Origin: Euptelea pleiosperma
Taxonomy: Eukaryota > Streptophyta > Magnoliopsida > Ranunculales > Eupteleaceae
Length of the DNA: 64,000 nucleotides
Reading direction: 5' to 3'
NCBI GenBank assembly: GCA_035048495.1
Contig: CM068548.1
Location: 4,784,714 to 4,848,713 of the forward strand
Part shown: one piece after another, positions 1 to 10,479 of the stretch
How positions within the stretch are numbered: the stretch's first letter is position 1
Layout of the letters: each line of letters opens with the position of its first letter
Position numbers and translations under genes: made by a program
The notes under the pieces: model-generated
Seen by the model: only the letters and a program-made list of their open reading frames with translations
The model's database searches: none
What the model was told of the DNA's origin: nothing

Positions 1-1130
1 AGGATGGTTCAGCAACTTCGGCAATGGATGGGAAGTAAGGGCTGGAGGTGTTACCCATGATCTGAGGAGCACCGGAAGAGATGGAGTTCAGGGCGCAGGA
101 GCACGTGGAGACGATCCAGCAGGTAAGTGGTAGTATTCTGGTGATGTGGCGCTGACTGGTGTATAAGAAGAAGAGGGAGAGGCGGTGGTGCAAGCAGCAA
201 GGTAAGGTGGACAGGTTCTATCCTTTTTGCTCTTCTTCTTTTTCTTTTCTCTTTCTTTCTTATGGTGAGAGCAGCTGAGATAGAGGAGGAGAAGTGGAGA
301 GGAGAGGGAACGTGGTGAAGAGGATGGAAGAAGAGACGGTAACCAAGGTTGGTGGTTGTTGTCGTTGATGGTGCTTTGTGCACAGTCCGGTGATGTGAGC
401 ACCACAGCTTGGACAGTGGAGTTGCTGGCTTTTCTTGTAGAGAATGGAGGCGCTGGCACCTACTGCTCCTTTGGGAGAGTTGAGAGATAGGGATGAGAGG
501 TTGTAGGTGATTCGGTGGAGCGTGGGATGAGGATAGAGTGTCGCAGAGCTAGATGGCCGGAGAAGGAGAACCAGTCCGGCAAGGACGGTGGTTGCTTGCT
601 GGACTGTTGGTGGTTGTGCAGGTTTCCGGCGAGCTTCTCGCCGTAGAAGACGACCGGAGTTGCACCTGCAACTCCGGTGGAATTAAAGGAGAAGAAGAAA
701 AAGAAGACTGAGGATAAGAAGAAGAAGAAAACGAAGAGGAAGAAGAAGGATAGGAGGAGAGGGGGAGAAGCTCACCGTTGCCTGCTGTGAAGAGGACGGT
801 GGTGGAGCACGGTTCGCCGGCCGGAGTTGCAGACCTGCAACTCCAGCAAAAGAAGAAGAAAACGAAGAAGAAGAAGAGGAGGAGGAAGAGGAGAAGAAGA
901 AGAAGAAGAAGAAGAAGAGGAGGAGGAGAAGAAGAAGAAGAAGAAGAAGAAGAAGAAGAAGAAGAAGAAGAAGAAGAAGAAGAAGAAGAAGAAGGAGGAG
1001 GAGGCGCTCCACTCCTCACCGGCGATGGCACGCCGGAGGAGAAGAAGAAGGGGAAGGGGAAGAGGAGGAAAGGGTGTCCGAGTGGGGGCGGAAGAAGAGG
1101 AACTCGAAGGGTTTTTAACCCCTCTCCTCA
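1..1130. repeat. Purine-rich AAG/GAA low-complexity tract
   Basis: Almost purely purine on the plus strand, with GAA/AAG/GGA trinucleotide runs densest at about 690-760 and 860-1010. The module GGAGTTGCA..CCTGCAACTCC occurs twice (about 658-680 and 824-846), each time followed by a new purine run, so part of this is a tandem duplication. Long open frames here encode only poly-Ser/Leu/Glu/Lys and are composition artefacts. It probably belongs to the LTR-type element whose end lies at 2402, but I cannot place the element's outer boundary. No gene is supported. Confidence 0.6.
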
Positions 1131-1640
1131 AGTAGAAACCGTGGGTTTCTAAACTTAGAAACTCACGGTTTCTAAAAGAAAATTTTTTTTTTTTTTCTTT
1201 TTATTTTTTTTTTTATTATTTTTATTTTTATTTTTATTTTTGAACCAGGGGTTTTGCGGGCTTGGGCTCGAGGTTAATGGGCCGTTTGGCCATGACCACT
1301 AGGCCAAGAGCTGATGCCACGTGTTGGCCAGTGGTTGGCCGAGAGATGACGCCATGAGTCGGCCAGTGGTTGGCCAATGGGAACGCTAAAAATCGTGGGC
1401 CCAGAGTGCATCGGCCATGGGCCAGAAGGTAGGTGAGAAGGATAGTGGGCCACTGGGCTCGATGGATGTGGGTTAGGGTGCGTTTGGTTGCCAGGGGAGA
1501 AAAATGCATTTTCCCCTTAAAATACCCATCAAGGAAAGATGTATTTTCCTTTCTTCGGAAATCGAGCTCTACGCTCTCAGCCACAATCAATCATCTGAGG
1601 CATTTCTCTACAATCAAACCTGCCTTAGGGACTGATATTT
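1131..1640. other. T-rich tract and unassigned repeat-like DNA
   Basis: An inverted GTTTCTAAACTTAGAAAC motif lies at about 1143-1165, followed by a T-rich tract (1181-1240). After that comes GC-richer sequence with repeated TTGGCCA words (about 1285-1375). No convincing coding sequence. Probably part of the LTR or untranslated region of the adjoining retroelement. Confidence 0.35.
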
Positions 1641-2402
1641 TACAATGGAGATCGGGTGGTTGATAGGATGGATGATCGACTGATCGGTAGCACGATCGGA
1701 TGGTCAGATGCATAGAATTGATAGATCAGATAGCGATCTATAGAGATTCAACGGCCCGATGGAAGATCCAACGGTCAGAAAGCTAAGGGAGATGAGACAG
1801 AGCCAATGAGCAGGAGTTCTGGGGTTAAGTTAATAGATTCGAGGACCGAGAAATGAAGAGAGAGAGAATAAGGAGAGATGAGAGAGAAAATATCAGAAAA
1901 AGTATTGGTCATGAACCCTGGTTTTCCATTGTTCTTCACTTGAGCTTTGCCAGTAGAGCAGGCCATCATTTGATGTGGCTTTAAATATTTTGGTCCTTCT
2001 CTTGGTTATCAACTCTCCCGCTCTCGTGGTTCCTTGGGCCGGCTCTTTGATCCCCTTGTTCAGCCCGTAATAGGCTCATGTCTTCTAGACCTAGCCTGTG
2101 GACTCTTTAAGCTTTGATAATGGGCTTTCATGATCCATGTGGGCCCACAAGTCTCGAGAATCATCCAATCAGGGTTTCCTGCGACAGAAGAAGTGCGTAA
2201 TGAGACTTAATAAGAACGGCTTAATATCTAAACTTCTAAAAATGTGTTTAATGCATGCAAATATACCATTTCGTCCAGAAAAGTGTGTTTTACGCAATGA
2301 GATAGACTCTTACGTAGAAAAGTGGATAATTAGAGCAGTTTTACGTAGGAGAGTGCGATAACGCTAACAGGATAATTGCTTAAAATAAGCACTTTTGAGC
2401 GA
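1640..2402. mobile_element. LTR end of retrotransposon family B (partial)
   Basis: The stretch ends in GCGAATATCA at 2402 and resembles 33.3-34.16 kb and 34.18-34.50 kb. Shared words include GGGCCCACAAGT.TCGA, TAATGAGACTTAAT, AAAGTGTGTT.TACGCAATG and AGTGCGATAACGCTAA. The upstream GATGAGAGA-rich part also resembles 33.54-33.62 kb. At 2403 the sequence switches abruptly to the RNase H region of a minus-strand gypsy element, so this LTR was inserted into or joined to it. The outer end is unresolved and may lie before the window. Confidence 0.6.
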
Positions 2403-3793
2403 ATATCATCAACCTAGGCTCAGTTTCCTTCTTCGACATGAGATAACGGATATCCGCATGATCCGTATACACTATCACCTAGTTGGCCAAGAGATAAGGC
2501 CGAAATTTATCGAGGACAAAGACAACTACCAAAAGTTCTTTCTCGGTGGTGGAATAGTTCATTTGGGCAGAGTTAAGAGTTTTACTCGCGTAATAGATCA
2601 CATGTGATCTCTTGTTAAGCTCTCTGCCCTAGCACTGCTCCTAGCACATAGTCGATGCATCGCACATCACCTCGAAAGGTAGACTCTAGTCTGGGGGACG
2701 GATTATAAAAGCAGAAGTGAGTTCAAATTTGAGTCACTCAAATGCAGTGACGTAGTCAGCATTGAAATCAAAAGGGGTATCTTTAGCCAGAAGACTGTAC
2801 AGTGGTTGAACAATTTGAGAGAAGTCCTTGATGAATCTCCTATAGAAGTCTCCGTGTCCTAGAAAGGATCGGATATCACGCATTGACTTAGGAATGGACA
2901 GGGTCGAGATGATATCAATTTTTGCCTTGTCGACCTCGATGCCCTAATGAAAGATGATGTGTCCTAGAACTATGCCATTCTTGACCATGAAGTGGCATTT
3001 CTCCTAATTCATGACAAATCGCTTGTCCTAACACCACTGAAGTATGAGACCTAGATGATCGAGACAGTCATCAAAGGATGACCCAAAGATTGAGAAGTCA
3101 TCCATGAAGACTTCGAGGAATCTCTCTACCATGTCAAAGAATATGCTCATCATACACCTTTAAAAAGTTGAGAATGCATTGCAGAGGCCGAAGGGCATGC
3201 ATTTGTAAGCAAAAGTGCCAAAGGGACAGGTGAAAGTTATTTTCTCATGGTCCTTAGGGGCGATGGGTATCTGATTGTACCCTGAGTATCCATCAAGAAA
3301 GCAGTAATAAGAGTGACCTGCTAGTCTCTCCAACATCTGGTCTATGAAAGGTAAAGGAAAATGATCCTTCCTAGTGTTGGTGTTGAGACGTCTGTAATCA
3401 ATACAGACTCTCCACCCTTTCTTGAGGCGTTGGGTGACCATTTCCTTTTGCTCATTCTCCACTACAGTCAATCCTACCTTTTTTGGCATGACATGAATCG
3501 GACTCACCCATTTGCTATTCGAGATGGGGTAAATGATACCTGCATCTAAAAGTTTAAGGACCTCATCCTGGATAACTTCCTTCAAGACGGGGTTCAACCT
3601 CCTCTAGTGTTCTTTAGATGATTTTGATTCATCCTCGAGATAAATGTGATTTTGGCACACCGAGGGGTCTATGCCACGAATATTGTCTATAGTCCACCCT
3701 ATCGACGCAGATTTGTGGTTCTTGAGCAATTTGACGAGTTGCTCTCTTTCATATTCTGATATAACAGAAACAATGATGACAGGGTAGGACCCA
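2403..3793 (-). pseudogene. Ty3/gypsy reverse transcriptase/RNase H remnant
   Basis: The minus-strand frame 3597-3160 shows a gypsy RT core, including KWVSPIHVMPKK, CIDYRRLN, DHFPLPFIDQMLERL, FLDGYSGYNQIPI and FGLCNAFSTF. The piece at 3816-3604 holds the region just before RT, with a GWTIDNIRGIDPS motif. Towards 2403 the RT thumb and RNase H can still be read, but only with stops and frame changes. The match ends in the RNase H C-terminus at 2403, where the family B LTR begins. In the family this enzyme copies element RNA into DNA; this copy is clearly dead. The conserved wording suggests the Athila/Tat lineage. The rest of the element lies at 10345-10479, 14062-15183 and 16685-20388. Confidence 0.85.
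3789..3793. repeat. Target-site duplication ACCCA (left)
   Basis: These five bases precede the copia element and recur exactly at 10345-10349. They fix the limits of the insertion into the gypsy element. Confidence 0.85.
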
Positions 3794-4876
3794 TGAAATT
3801 TCCTTTTAATTACCATGTTAAGTCTTAGAGGGGAGTGAATAGGATAATTTTTAATTCCTCTGCAAATTCTATATGCATTTAAAAATAATTAATCACATAA
3901 GGTAGAAAAGGATCAAGCAATTAAAATATGAATTATCCACAGAACATAGATATAGGAAAATCTGATATACAATATGCAAACATTCACAATCACACGAGAC
4001 TTAGATTTATAGTGATTCGGCGACTCCGCACCTACGTCTATTGTCCAATACTCAACACGAGTAATATTATATTATCTCAATCATGCATTACAACATATCC
4101 AATTGAAATAAATAATCAACTAACTAAGATATCACTTAGTTTTAATCTAACGAGAATCACTTCTCACTCACCTAAAGAGTCAGCCTAGGCCAGTAGTCGA
4201 TTTAGAGAAATTTTTTTCTTATAGATCTACAATCCTCAACTCAGTTAGATGAGTCTCACTTATCTACCAATCACAAAATATTCAGTATTCATAAATTTTG
4301 AATTATATCAAAAAGGTATTTGATTATATAAACACTTACCTTTCGATGAATATGATCAAATGAAAAATCATTTGGAGAAGAATTCGCCTAAGAGACACTC
4401 TGTCAAGAGTAATTCTCTTCTTGGAAGAAGATGCTTGTAGAATAATAATATATAATAGTCTCTTCCAAATACTTAGAGCCTTCACAAGGAATACACAGTT
4501 TTGCTTTGATGAAGCTCTCAAAATTCTAGATCTCTGGACTCAAAGAATGATAATCAAAGAAAATAAAATTAAAAATCTCTTGATTGGGTTAATTCTTATG
4601 AGGGGAGAGAACTCTTTTATAAGCAAGCCTCCCATCAATAGAACCGAACCGAATATAGATGTTTGAAGGGCCAAAGTGCGATTAAAATCGTAGAAGAGAT
4701 TGAGTCAAAAATGAGATCCAAAAGGGGTGGAGTCGACCGCACTTTTGGCCGGTTGATCGGACTTCGGTCGACCGAACCTTTTAGTCGGTCGCCCGCTCAG
4801 GTCAGCAACAGTTTTTTTCGAACCCGAGAGTTTGGGTCAGCCATACCTTTTTAGCCGGTCAATCAGACATACGATC
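3794..4876 (-). repeat. 3' LTR of the copia element (truncated)
   Basis: It begins TGAAATTT on the plus strand and aligns with 8792-9875, including the TTAATTACCA..TTAAGTCTTAGAG start and the repeated TCGGTCGACCGA-like words near 4740-4800. Similarity stops near 4877, where RT sequence begins. About 470 bp present in the 5' LTR are therefore missing. Confidence 0.85.
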
Positions 4877-4929
4877 GCAGTTCTTCTTGTGAATCGATTT
4901 TCTAATAGAAATTGAGTTAATCTTTCATA

Positions 4930-5270
4930 TCAAGCTCTTGGTGCTTGTTTCAACCCATATAAGGCTTTCTTAAGCCTGTAGACATGATTAATTTTATGAG
5001 GGTCTTCAAAACCTTTAGGTTGTTCTACATAAACTTCTTCTTCTAGAATCCCATTTAGAAAAGCACTCTTAACATCCATTTGATAGAGTTTAAATTTTAG
5101 GACATAGGCTAATACTAAAAGAATCTTAATAGATTCTAGTCTAGCCATTGGGGCAAAAGTCTGATCAAAATCAATCCTTTCAACTTGAGAGTACCCTTGA
5201 GCCACTAATTTGGCTTTGTTTCTAATTATTACCCCGTTCTCATCGTTTATTCTAATATATCCATTTAGTT
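4930..5270 (-). pseudogene. Copia reverse transcriptase fragment
   Basis: The minus-strand frame 5205-4930 encodes about 91 residues of Ty1/copia RT, with [46 protein letters not shown] and [14 protein letters not shown]. These are the N-terminal fingers and first palm motif. The catalytic YVDD block and RNase H are absent because of the deletion joining this piece to the 3' LTR near 4877. The frame upstream (5206-5300) is broken. Confidence 0.9.
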
Positions 5271-5515
5271 CCTATCATATTTTTATCCAAGGGTCTATGG
5301 TTTAGAAACCAAACATCATTTCTCTTAAATTTATTAAACTCTTCTTACATAGCATTTATCCAATGTTCATCTAAAAGAGCTTATTTAATGTTCATTGGTT
5401 CAATCTTCGAGGTAAAGCAAAAATGACTGGATATATTTTTCAATTGACTTATTGTACGCACACCACTAACCTTGTTTCCAATAATAACTGAACTAAGATG
5501 ATCTTTAATGTATTT

Positions 5516-6480
5516 TTAGTCTCTGGGTTTTTTTAGATAGTGAACATTTGTTTCACCTTTCTTAATATTTGTAGATTCTACCATCTCATCTAAATTATCA
5601 CCAATTTCTGAAGATTTATTATTAATGACTACATTAACAGATTCTTCTATGGTTAAGGTTCTTTTGTTAAAGATCCTATAAGCTCTACTTCTGGTGGAAT
5701 ATCCTAGAAAAATACCTTCATCACTTTTGGATTCAAACTTTTTAAGATTTTCTTTGTCTCTAAGCATATAGCATGTACTCACAAAGATCTTGAAATATTT
5801 TACATTTGGTTTAACTCCATTCCAAATTTCATAGTCTGTCTACAATGTTCCTTTTCTCAAGTAAACATGATTGATCATATAGCATGCAATATTAACTACT
5901 TCAGCCCACAAATTTCTTGTAAGATTTTTGCTGGTAAGCATAACTCTATCCATTTCCTCAAGATTCCCTATTTTTTCTTTCAGCTACACCATTCTGCTGA
6001 GGTGTTTTGGCTGTAGAGAATTCATGTTTAATTCCATTTTCCTCACAATATTCATCAAACTTAAGATTATCAAATTGTCTCCCATTATCACTTCTAATCC
6101 TAAGAATAGACAAACCTTTCTCATTTTGAACCTTTTTACAAATCTTCATGAGTTCATCAAATGCTTCAGATTTTTCTCTGAGAAAAGCTACCCAAGTAAA
6201 TCTAAAAAATTATTACAGTTAAGAAATATATTTTTCCTCCAAGACTTTCTATTCTATTCAGTCTAACTAAGTCCATATGTAACAATTCAAGAATTCTAGA
6301 GGTACTAATATTTTTTATCTTTTTGTGAGAGTTTCTAATTTGTTTTTCTTTTAGGCAAGACCCACAAATAGTTTGATGATTCTTATTGAGTTTTGAAATA
6401 CCTCTTATTAATTCTTTCCTACTGATCTTGGCTAAGTCTTGGCTAATTCTTTCCTACTGAGTTATGTCCTAGACGTTGGT
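5516..6480 (-). pseudogene. Copia integrase remnant
   Basis: The frame 6149-5958 carries the integrase core end (KTPQQNGVAERKN), and 5782-5516 carries the C-terminal part (SDEGIFLGYSTRSRAYRIFN, then LTIEESVNVV). The N-terminal zinc-binding region around 6300-6480 is recognisable only in broken form. In active copies integrase inserts element DNA into the chromosome. Frames change at about 5790-5960 and 6150-6270, so no working product is expected. Confidence 0.88.
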
Positions 6481-6481
6481 G

Positions 6482-6880
6482 TCATGGTTCGGTTTCATTT
6501 GTTAGTGCCATGTTGCACTTAATCGAACCACCAGTCTCAATGATATAGCAATGATCAGTATTTCTTTTTCCTTGAATTATTAATTTGTTGGAAGTTTTCT
6601 CTATAATTTCACATTTCTCTTTCGACAACTTGCAAATATAATCTTTGTCACAGATTTGACTAATACTTAGGAGGTTTTGTTTTAGACTATCCACACACAA
6701 AATATTTTCAATCTTAGGTATTCCTGGACCTTGAATAGTCCATCTACCAATTATTTTAGCACTACTGCCATCACCAAATATAACCTCAACATCATGGCAT
6801 TCATCAAAGAAACAAGAGTGAGATCTTTCTCCAGTCATGTGTCTGGAGCTTCTACGATCCAAATACCACTTAGAAGTTTC
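6482..6880 (-). pseudogene. Copia protease region, active site degraded
   Basis: A 126-codon frame on the minus strand begins inside the retropepsin block. The usual copia D-S-G-C-S active-site wording followed by .HMTG reads D-R-R-S-S-RHMTG here, so the catalytic glycine context is lost. Downstream VIFGDGSSAKI and LLSISQICDK are typical of this region. The protease normally cuts the element polyprotein. Confidence 0.8.
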
Positions 6881-7099
6881 ATTTGCAATTAGAGCAATAT
6901 GAATGACTAAACATTTTTCAACATATTTCTTATTCCATCTTTTTATAGGAGCATTACCATTCTGATTGATCTGAGAGTTATTAAGGTTTTCTTTTCTATT
7001 TTTAGCTTTAGCATTTAAATCTGCTATCTTTTTAAATAATTTCTTTTGTTTGTTTAGTTTTCTGGTTTTCTCTAAAAATTTTAGATCATTCTCTTCCTT

Positions 7100-7700
7100 T
7101 TTTCTTTTGAAATTCTAATTTCTTTTTAAGAACATGACAATTATATTTTTTATGTCCAGAATGTCTACAATAATGACAAATAATATTTAGCTTTTCAATT
7201 TGTTCATTTTGGGTTGAATTCAGGGTGCTTTTACAAACACAGTTTTAGAATTTAAATTTTTAGTCGATTTTCCAATGTAACCAAGTCCTCTCCTGTCATG
7301 GTTTGATTTTCCTATGGTTAATAGATTTTTTAGTTTAGAATTTCCTTGAGTAATGTTTCTAATTAAGGTTGCATTCTTGACTTCAAGCTCATTTCTTTCA
7401 AGACTTCATTTCTCAATTTTGTCTTCAAGTTCTCGTTCTCTGCTTAAGGTTTGTATTACTTCATCTTCTTTTTCCTTCATAATTTGATATAGATTTTTGA
7501 ATTCAATCTTTAGTGAAACATTTTCACAACACAAAATAGTTTTTTTCTTTTTTAAATTATCACAGGATTTTGCCAGAATTAGGCTTTCCTTGTACAAATT
7601 ATTGAAAGCAATCTGAATGTTTTCTTCACTTTCATTATCACGTAAATCAGTTTCATTATTCATTTTAGCAATTTAAGAATGATAATTTCTATTAAGATTA
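7100..7700 (-). pseudogene. Copia gag C-terminal coiled region and zinc knuckle
   Basis: The frame 7663-7406 is Glu/Lys/Asn-rich and likely coiled coil. A CCHC knuckle, CHYCRHSGHKKYNC, is readable at about 7140-7185 on the minus strand outside the long frame. This lies between the main gag domain and protease, as in SIRE-like elements. It is interrupted by frameshifts. Confidence 0.75.
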
Positions 7701-7799
7701 GCAATGGTCATTAACGCTCTAACGTTTGATCTCCGCTATCACTGGATGTCTTCATTTCTGTATCGGATTCATCACTATTTATGTCCTAAGCAACAACCT

Positions 7800-8776
7800 T
7801 CATAGCTTTAGTTTTTCCTTTCTTAACATTGTTAAGACAACCAGTAGAGATATGACCAATCCCCTGCATTTATAACATTGTATTTCATCTTTGTTAAAAG
7901 GTTTCCTATTTTTTTTTGTGAAATTTTTCTTGTCTTTGTTTCTGAAAAACTTTCTGAATTTTTTAGCAAAAAGGACAACTTCGTCATCAATGTTATTAGA
8001 CTCATCAGAGTCAACTTCTTCTCTTAATTGTTTCTTAGAGGTTTTTAGAGCTAATAATTTCCTTTTAGGTGCATGAAGTTTCAGTTCAAATGTTTGAATT
8101 GATCTTATTAGTTCTTCTAATTTGATTAGATCAACATTATTACTTTCTTCAATAGCTGTAATTTTAGGATGAAACCTATTAGGTAATAATCTCAGAATTT
8201 TTCTAACAATTTTTGGTTCAGGAATAACTTCACTAAGACCCCACATGGAGTTAATTATTTCACTTAGTTTGGTATAGTAGTCTGTGAAACTTTCATCCTC
8301 GTTCATTCTAATAATTTCAAATTGTGTTGTGAGCATTTAATGTTTTGACAGTTTAACAGAATTCGTTACTTCATGGGTCATCTCCAAAATGTCTCATCCT
8401 TGTTTTGAGGTTTTATAAGCAATTATTCTTTTGAATCGTTAGGAGATAAAGCATAATGTATTGCATTCAATGCACGATTATTATATTGGTATGTATCTTT
8501 ATCTCCCATACTCCCATCTCTTTTTGGTTTAATAGCAATGGTAGTTGATTTACCAATAGTCATTGCTACAGTAGGGGATGTCCATACCACTTCTACTGAT
8601 TTCCAAATTCGTTCATCCAGAGATTTTAAAAAAGTCCTCATTCTAGCCTTCCAGTAGGTGTAATTAGTACCATTGAATAGAGGAGGTCGAGACACAGAGA
8701 ATCCCTCTTGACTCATGGTTATTCTAAGGGAACTAAGGGTCACACTTGGGTTGTTAAGCCCTTCAAAAAGTGACAT
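7800..8776 (-). pseudogene. Copia gag
   Basis: The ATG at 8776 overlaps the primer-binding site and opens a 117-codon frame with SRPPLFNGTNYTYWKARMRTFL, the standard copia gag N-terminus. After a break, the frame 8336-7800 continues with a gag-type UBN2 domain (DYYTKLSEIINSMWGL, PEPKIVRKILR) and a first zinc knuckle beginning CYKCRG. The frame shifts between 8423 and 8336 and within the knuckle. Confidence 0.85.
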
Positions 8777-8791
8777 TGCTCTGATACTAAT
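8774..8791 (-). promoter_or_regulatory. Primer-binding site of the copia element
   Basis: Directly inside the 5' LTR the minus strand reads ATTAGTATCAGAGCAATG. It resembles the TGGTATCAGAGC site complementary to plant initiator-Met tRNA, with two changes near its start. The gag ATG forms its end. Confidence 0.75.
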
Positions 8792-10344
8792 TGAAATTCC
8801 CTTTTAATTACCACTTTAAGTCTTAGAGGGGGGTGAATAGGACAATTTTTAATTCCTCTACAAATTCTATATGCATTTAAAAATAATTAATCACATAAGG
8901 CAGAAAAGGATCAAGCAATTAAAATATGAATCATCCGTAGAACATAGATATGAGAAAATCTAAGATACAATATGCAAACATTCACAATCACACGAGACTT
9001 AAATTTATAGTGGTTCGGTGACTCTGCACCTAAGTCCACTGTCCAATACTCAACACGACTAATATTATATTATCTCAATCATGCATTACAACATATCCAA
9101 TTGAAATAAATAATCCACTAACTAAGATATCACTTAGTTTTAATCTAACAAGAATCACTTTTCGCTCACCTAGAGAGTCAGCCTAGACCAGTACTTGATT
9201 TAGAGAAATTCTTTTCTCATGGATCTACAATCCTCAACTCAGTTAGATGAGTCCCCACTCATCCACCAATCACAAAATATTCAATGTACATAGATTTTTA
9301 ATTCTATCAAAAAGATATTTGATCATATAAGCACTTACCTTTCGATGAATACAATCAAATGAAAAATTATTTGGAGAAGAATTCGCCTAAGAGACACTCT
9401 GCCAAGAGTAATCCTTTTCTTAGAAGAAGACGCTTGCAGAATAATAATATCTAATAGTCTCTTCCAAACACTTAGAGCCTTCACAAGGAATACACAGCTT
9501 TGCTCTGGTAAAGCTCTCACAAATTCTAGATCTATGGACTCAAAGAATGATAATCAAAGAATGTAAAATTAGAGATCTCTTGATTGGGTTAATTCTTATG
9601 AGGGGAGAGAACTCTTATTTATAAGCAAGCTTCCCATCAATAGAACCGAACCGAATATAGCCGTTTGAAGGGCCAAAGTGCGCTTAAAATCGCAGAAGAG
9701 ATTGAGTCAAAACAAGATTCGAAAGGGGCGGGGTCGATCGCACTTTTGGCCGATTGACCGGACTTCGGTCGACCGAACCTTTTAGTCAGTCACCCGCTCA
9801 GGTCAGCAACAGTTTTTCTCGAACCCAAGAGTTTGGTCAGCTGCACCTTTTTGGCCGATCGACTGGACATCCGATCGCCCACTCAAAAAGGTCGGTCGGT
9901 CAGACCTCTTAGTCCAGCACCGAACAATCCTAATCTTTTTAAGAATTTCTATTTTTTTATACACACATGATACCTAATTATCACTGAACCATCTCAGGTA
10001 AATCTTGATCCGCTGGCAAAGCACGGTGTACCCTTAGATTTACGTAAGTAACTGCAATACGAGATTTTTTATAATTGAACGTTCCTTGAGTGAGAACGTA
10101 CTCTGATCTTTCAAATCTTCATGCTTGAGCTTGACTTTGTCTTCAGTTGAGCTTGATCACTTGACTTTGTCTTCAATTGATCTTGAACACTTGGGTTGAT
10201 TTTCTTCAGCTTTAATTCTTTTTTTATTTGTTTTGTCAAAGTCCACTTGATCTTTGACATTTTAATCTTCAGCGGATTTGTGACATAGCGATATATATTT
10301 CTAAAGAACTAAGTATTCTTGAGATTGACAATTGAGACTTTTCA
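8792..10344 (-). repeat. 5' LTR of the copia element
   Basis: 1553 bp, TGAAATTC...GACTTTTCA on the plus strand. It is homologous to 3794-4876 and to the solo LTR 15184-16684. It contains repeated CTTGACTTTGTCTTCA.TTGA words near its transcription-start side (10130-10200). Confidence 0.88.
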
Positions 10345-10349
10345 ACCCA

Positions 10350-10479
10350 GATAGGTTTAGGTGAGATCTGTAGGAAGAGGCTTGAGCTCCAATTTTGGAG
10401 TAGGTGGATCAGATGAGTTTGTCACAAAAGACACAGATAAGATAGGTTTGACCTCAGTAGGTAATGGGAGGATGGGTTC
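10350..10479 (-). pseudogene. Gypsy polyprotein fragment between insertions
   Basis: The minus strand shows PKLELKPLP, the block that normally sits between protease and RT in Athila-like polyproteins. It bridges 14062 (protease side) and 3793 (RT side), and so confirms that 3794-10344 and 10480-14061 were inserted into one older gypsy element. Confidence 0.7.

Larger units (their letters stand above)
3794..10344 (-). mobile_element. SIRE-like Ty1/copia retrotransposon, decayed
   Basis: A 6.55-kb element with TG..CA outer ends and a perfect 5-bp duplication (ACCCA). It reads on the minus strand as 5' LTR (8792-10344), primer-binding site, gag, protease, integrase, partial RT and 3' LTR (3794 to about 4876). 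A deletion at about 4877 joins RT directly to the middle of the 3' LTR. That deletion removed RNase H, the polypurine tract and the start of the 3' LTR. All domains carry stops or frameshifts. The gag wording (PEPKIVRKILR.LP, then a zinc knuckle) and domain order suggest the SIRE lineage. The lineage is inferred from family resemblance only. Confidence 0.9.

Noticed and set aside
51..1135. Long open frames rich in Ser/Leu, Glu or Lys on both strands
   Set aside because: They come from GAA/AAG trinucleotide runs, overlap in several frames and have no domain or splice context.
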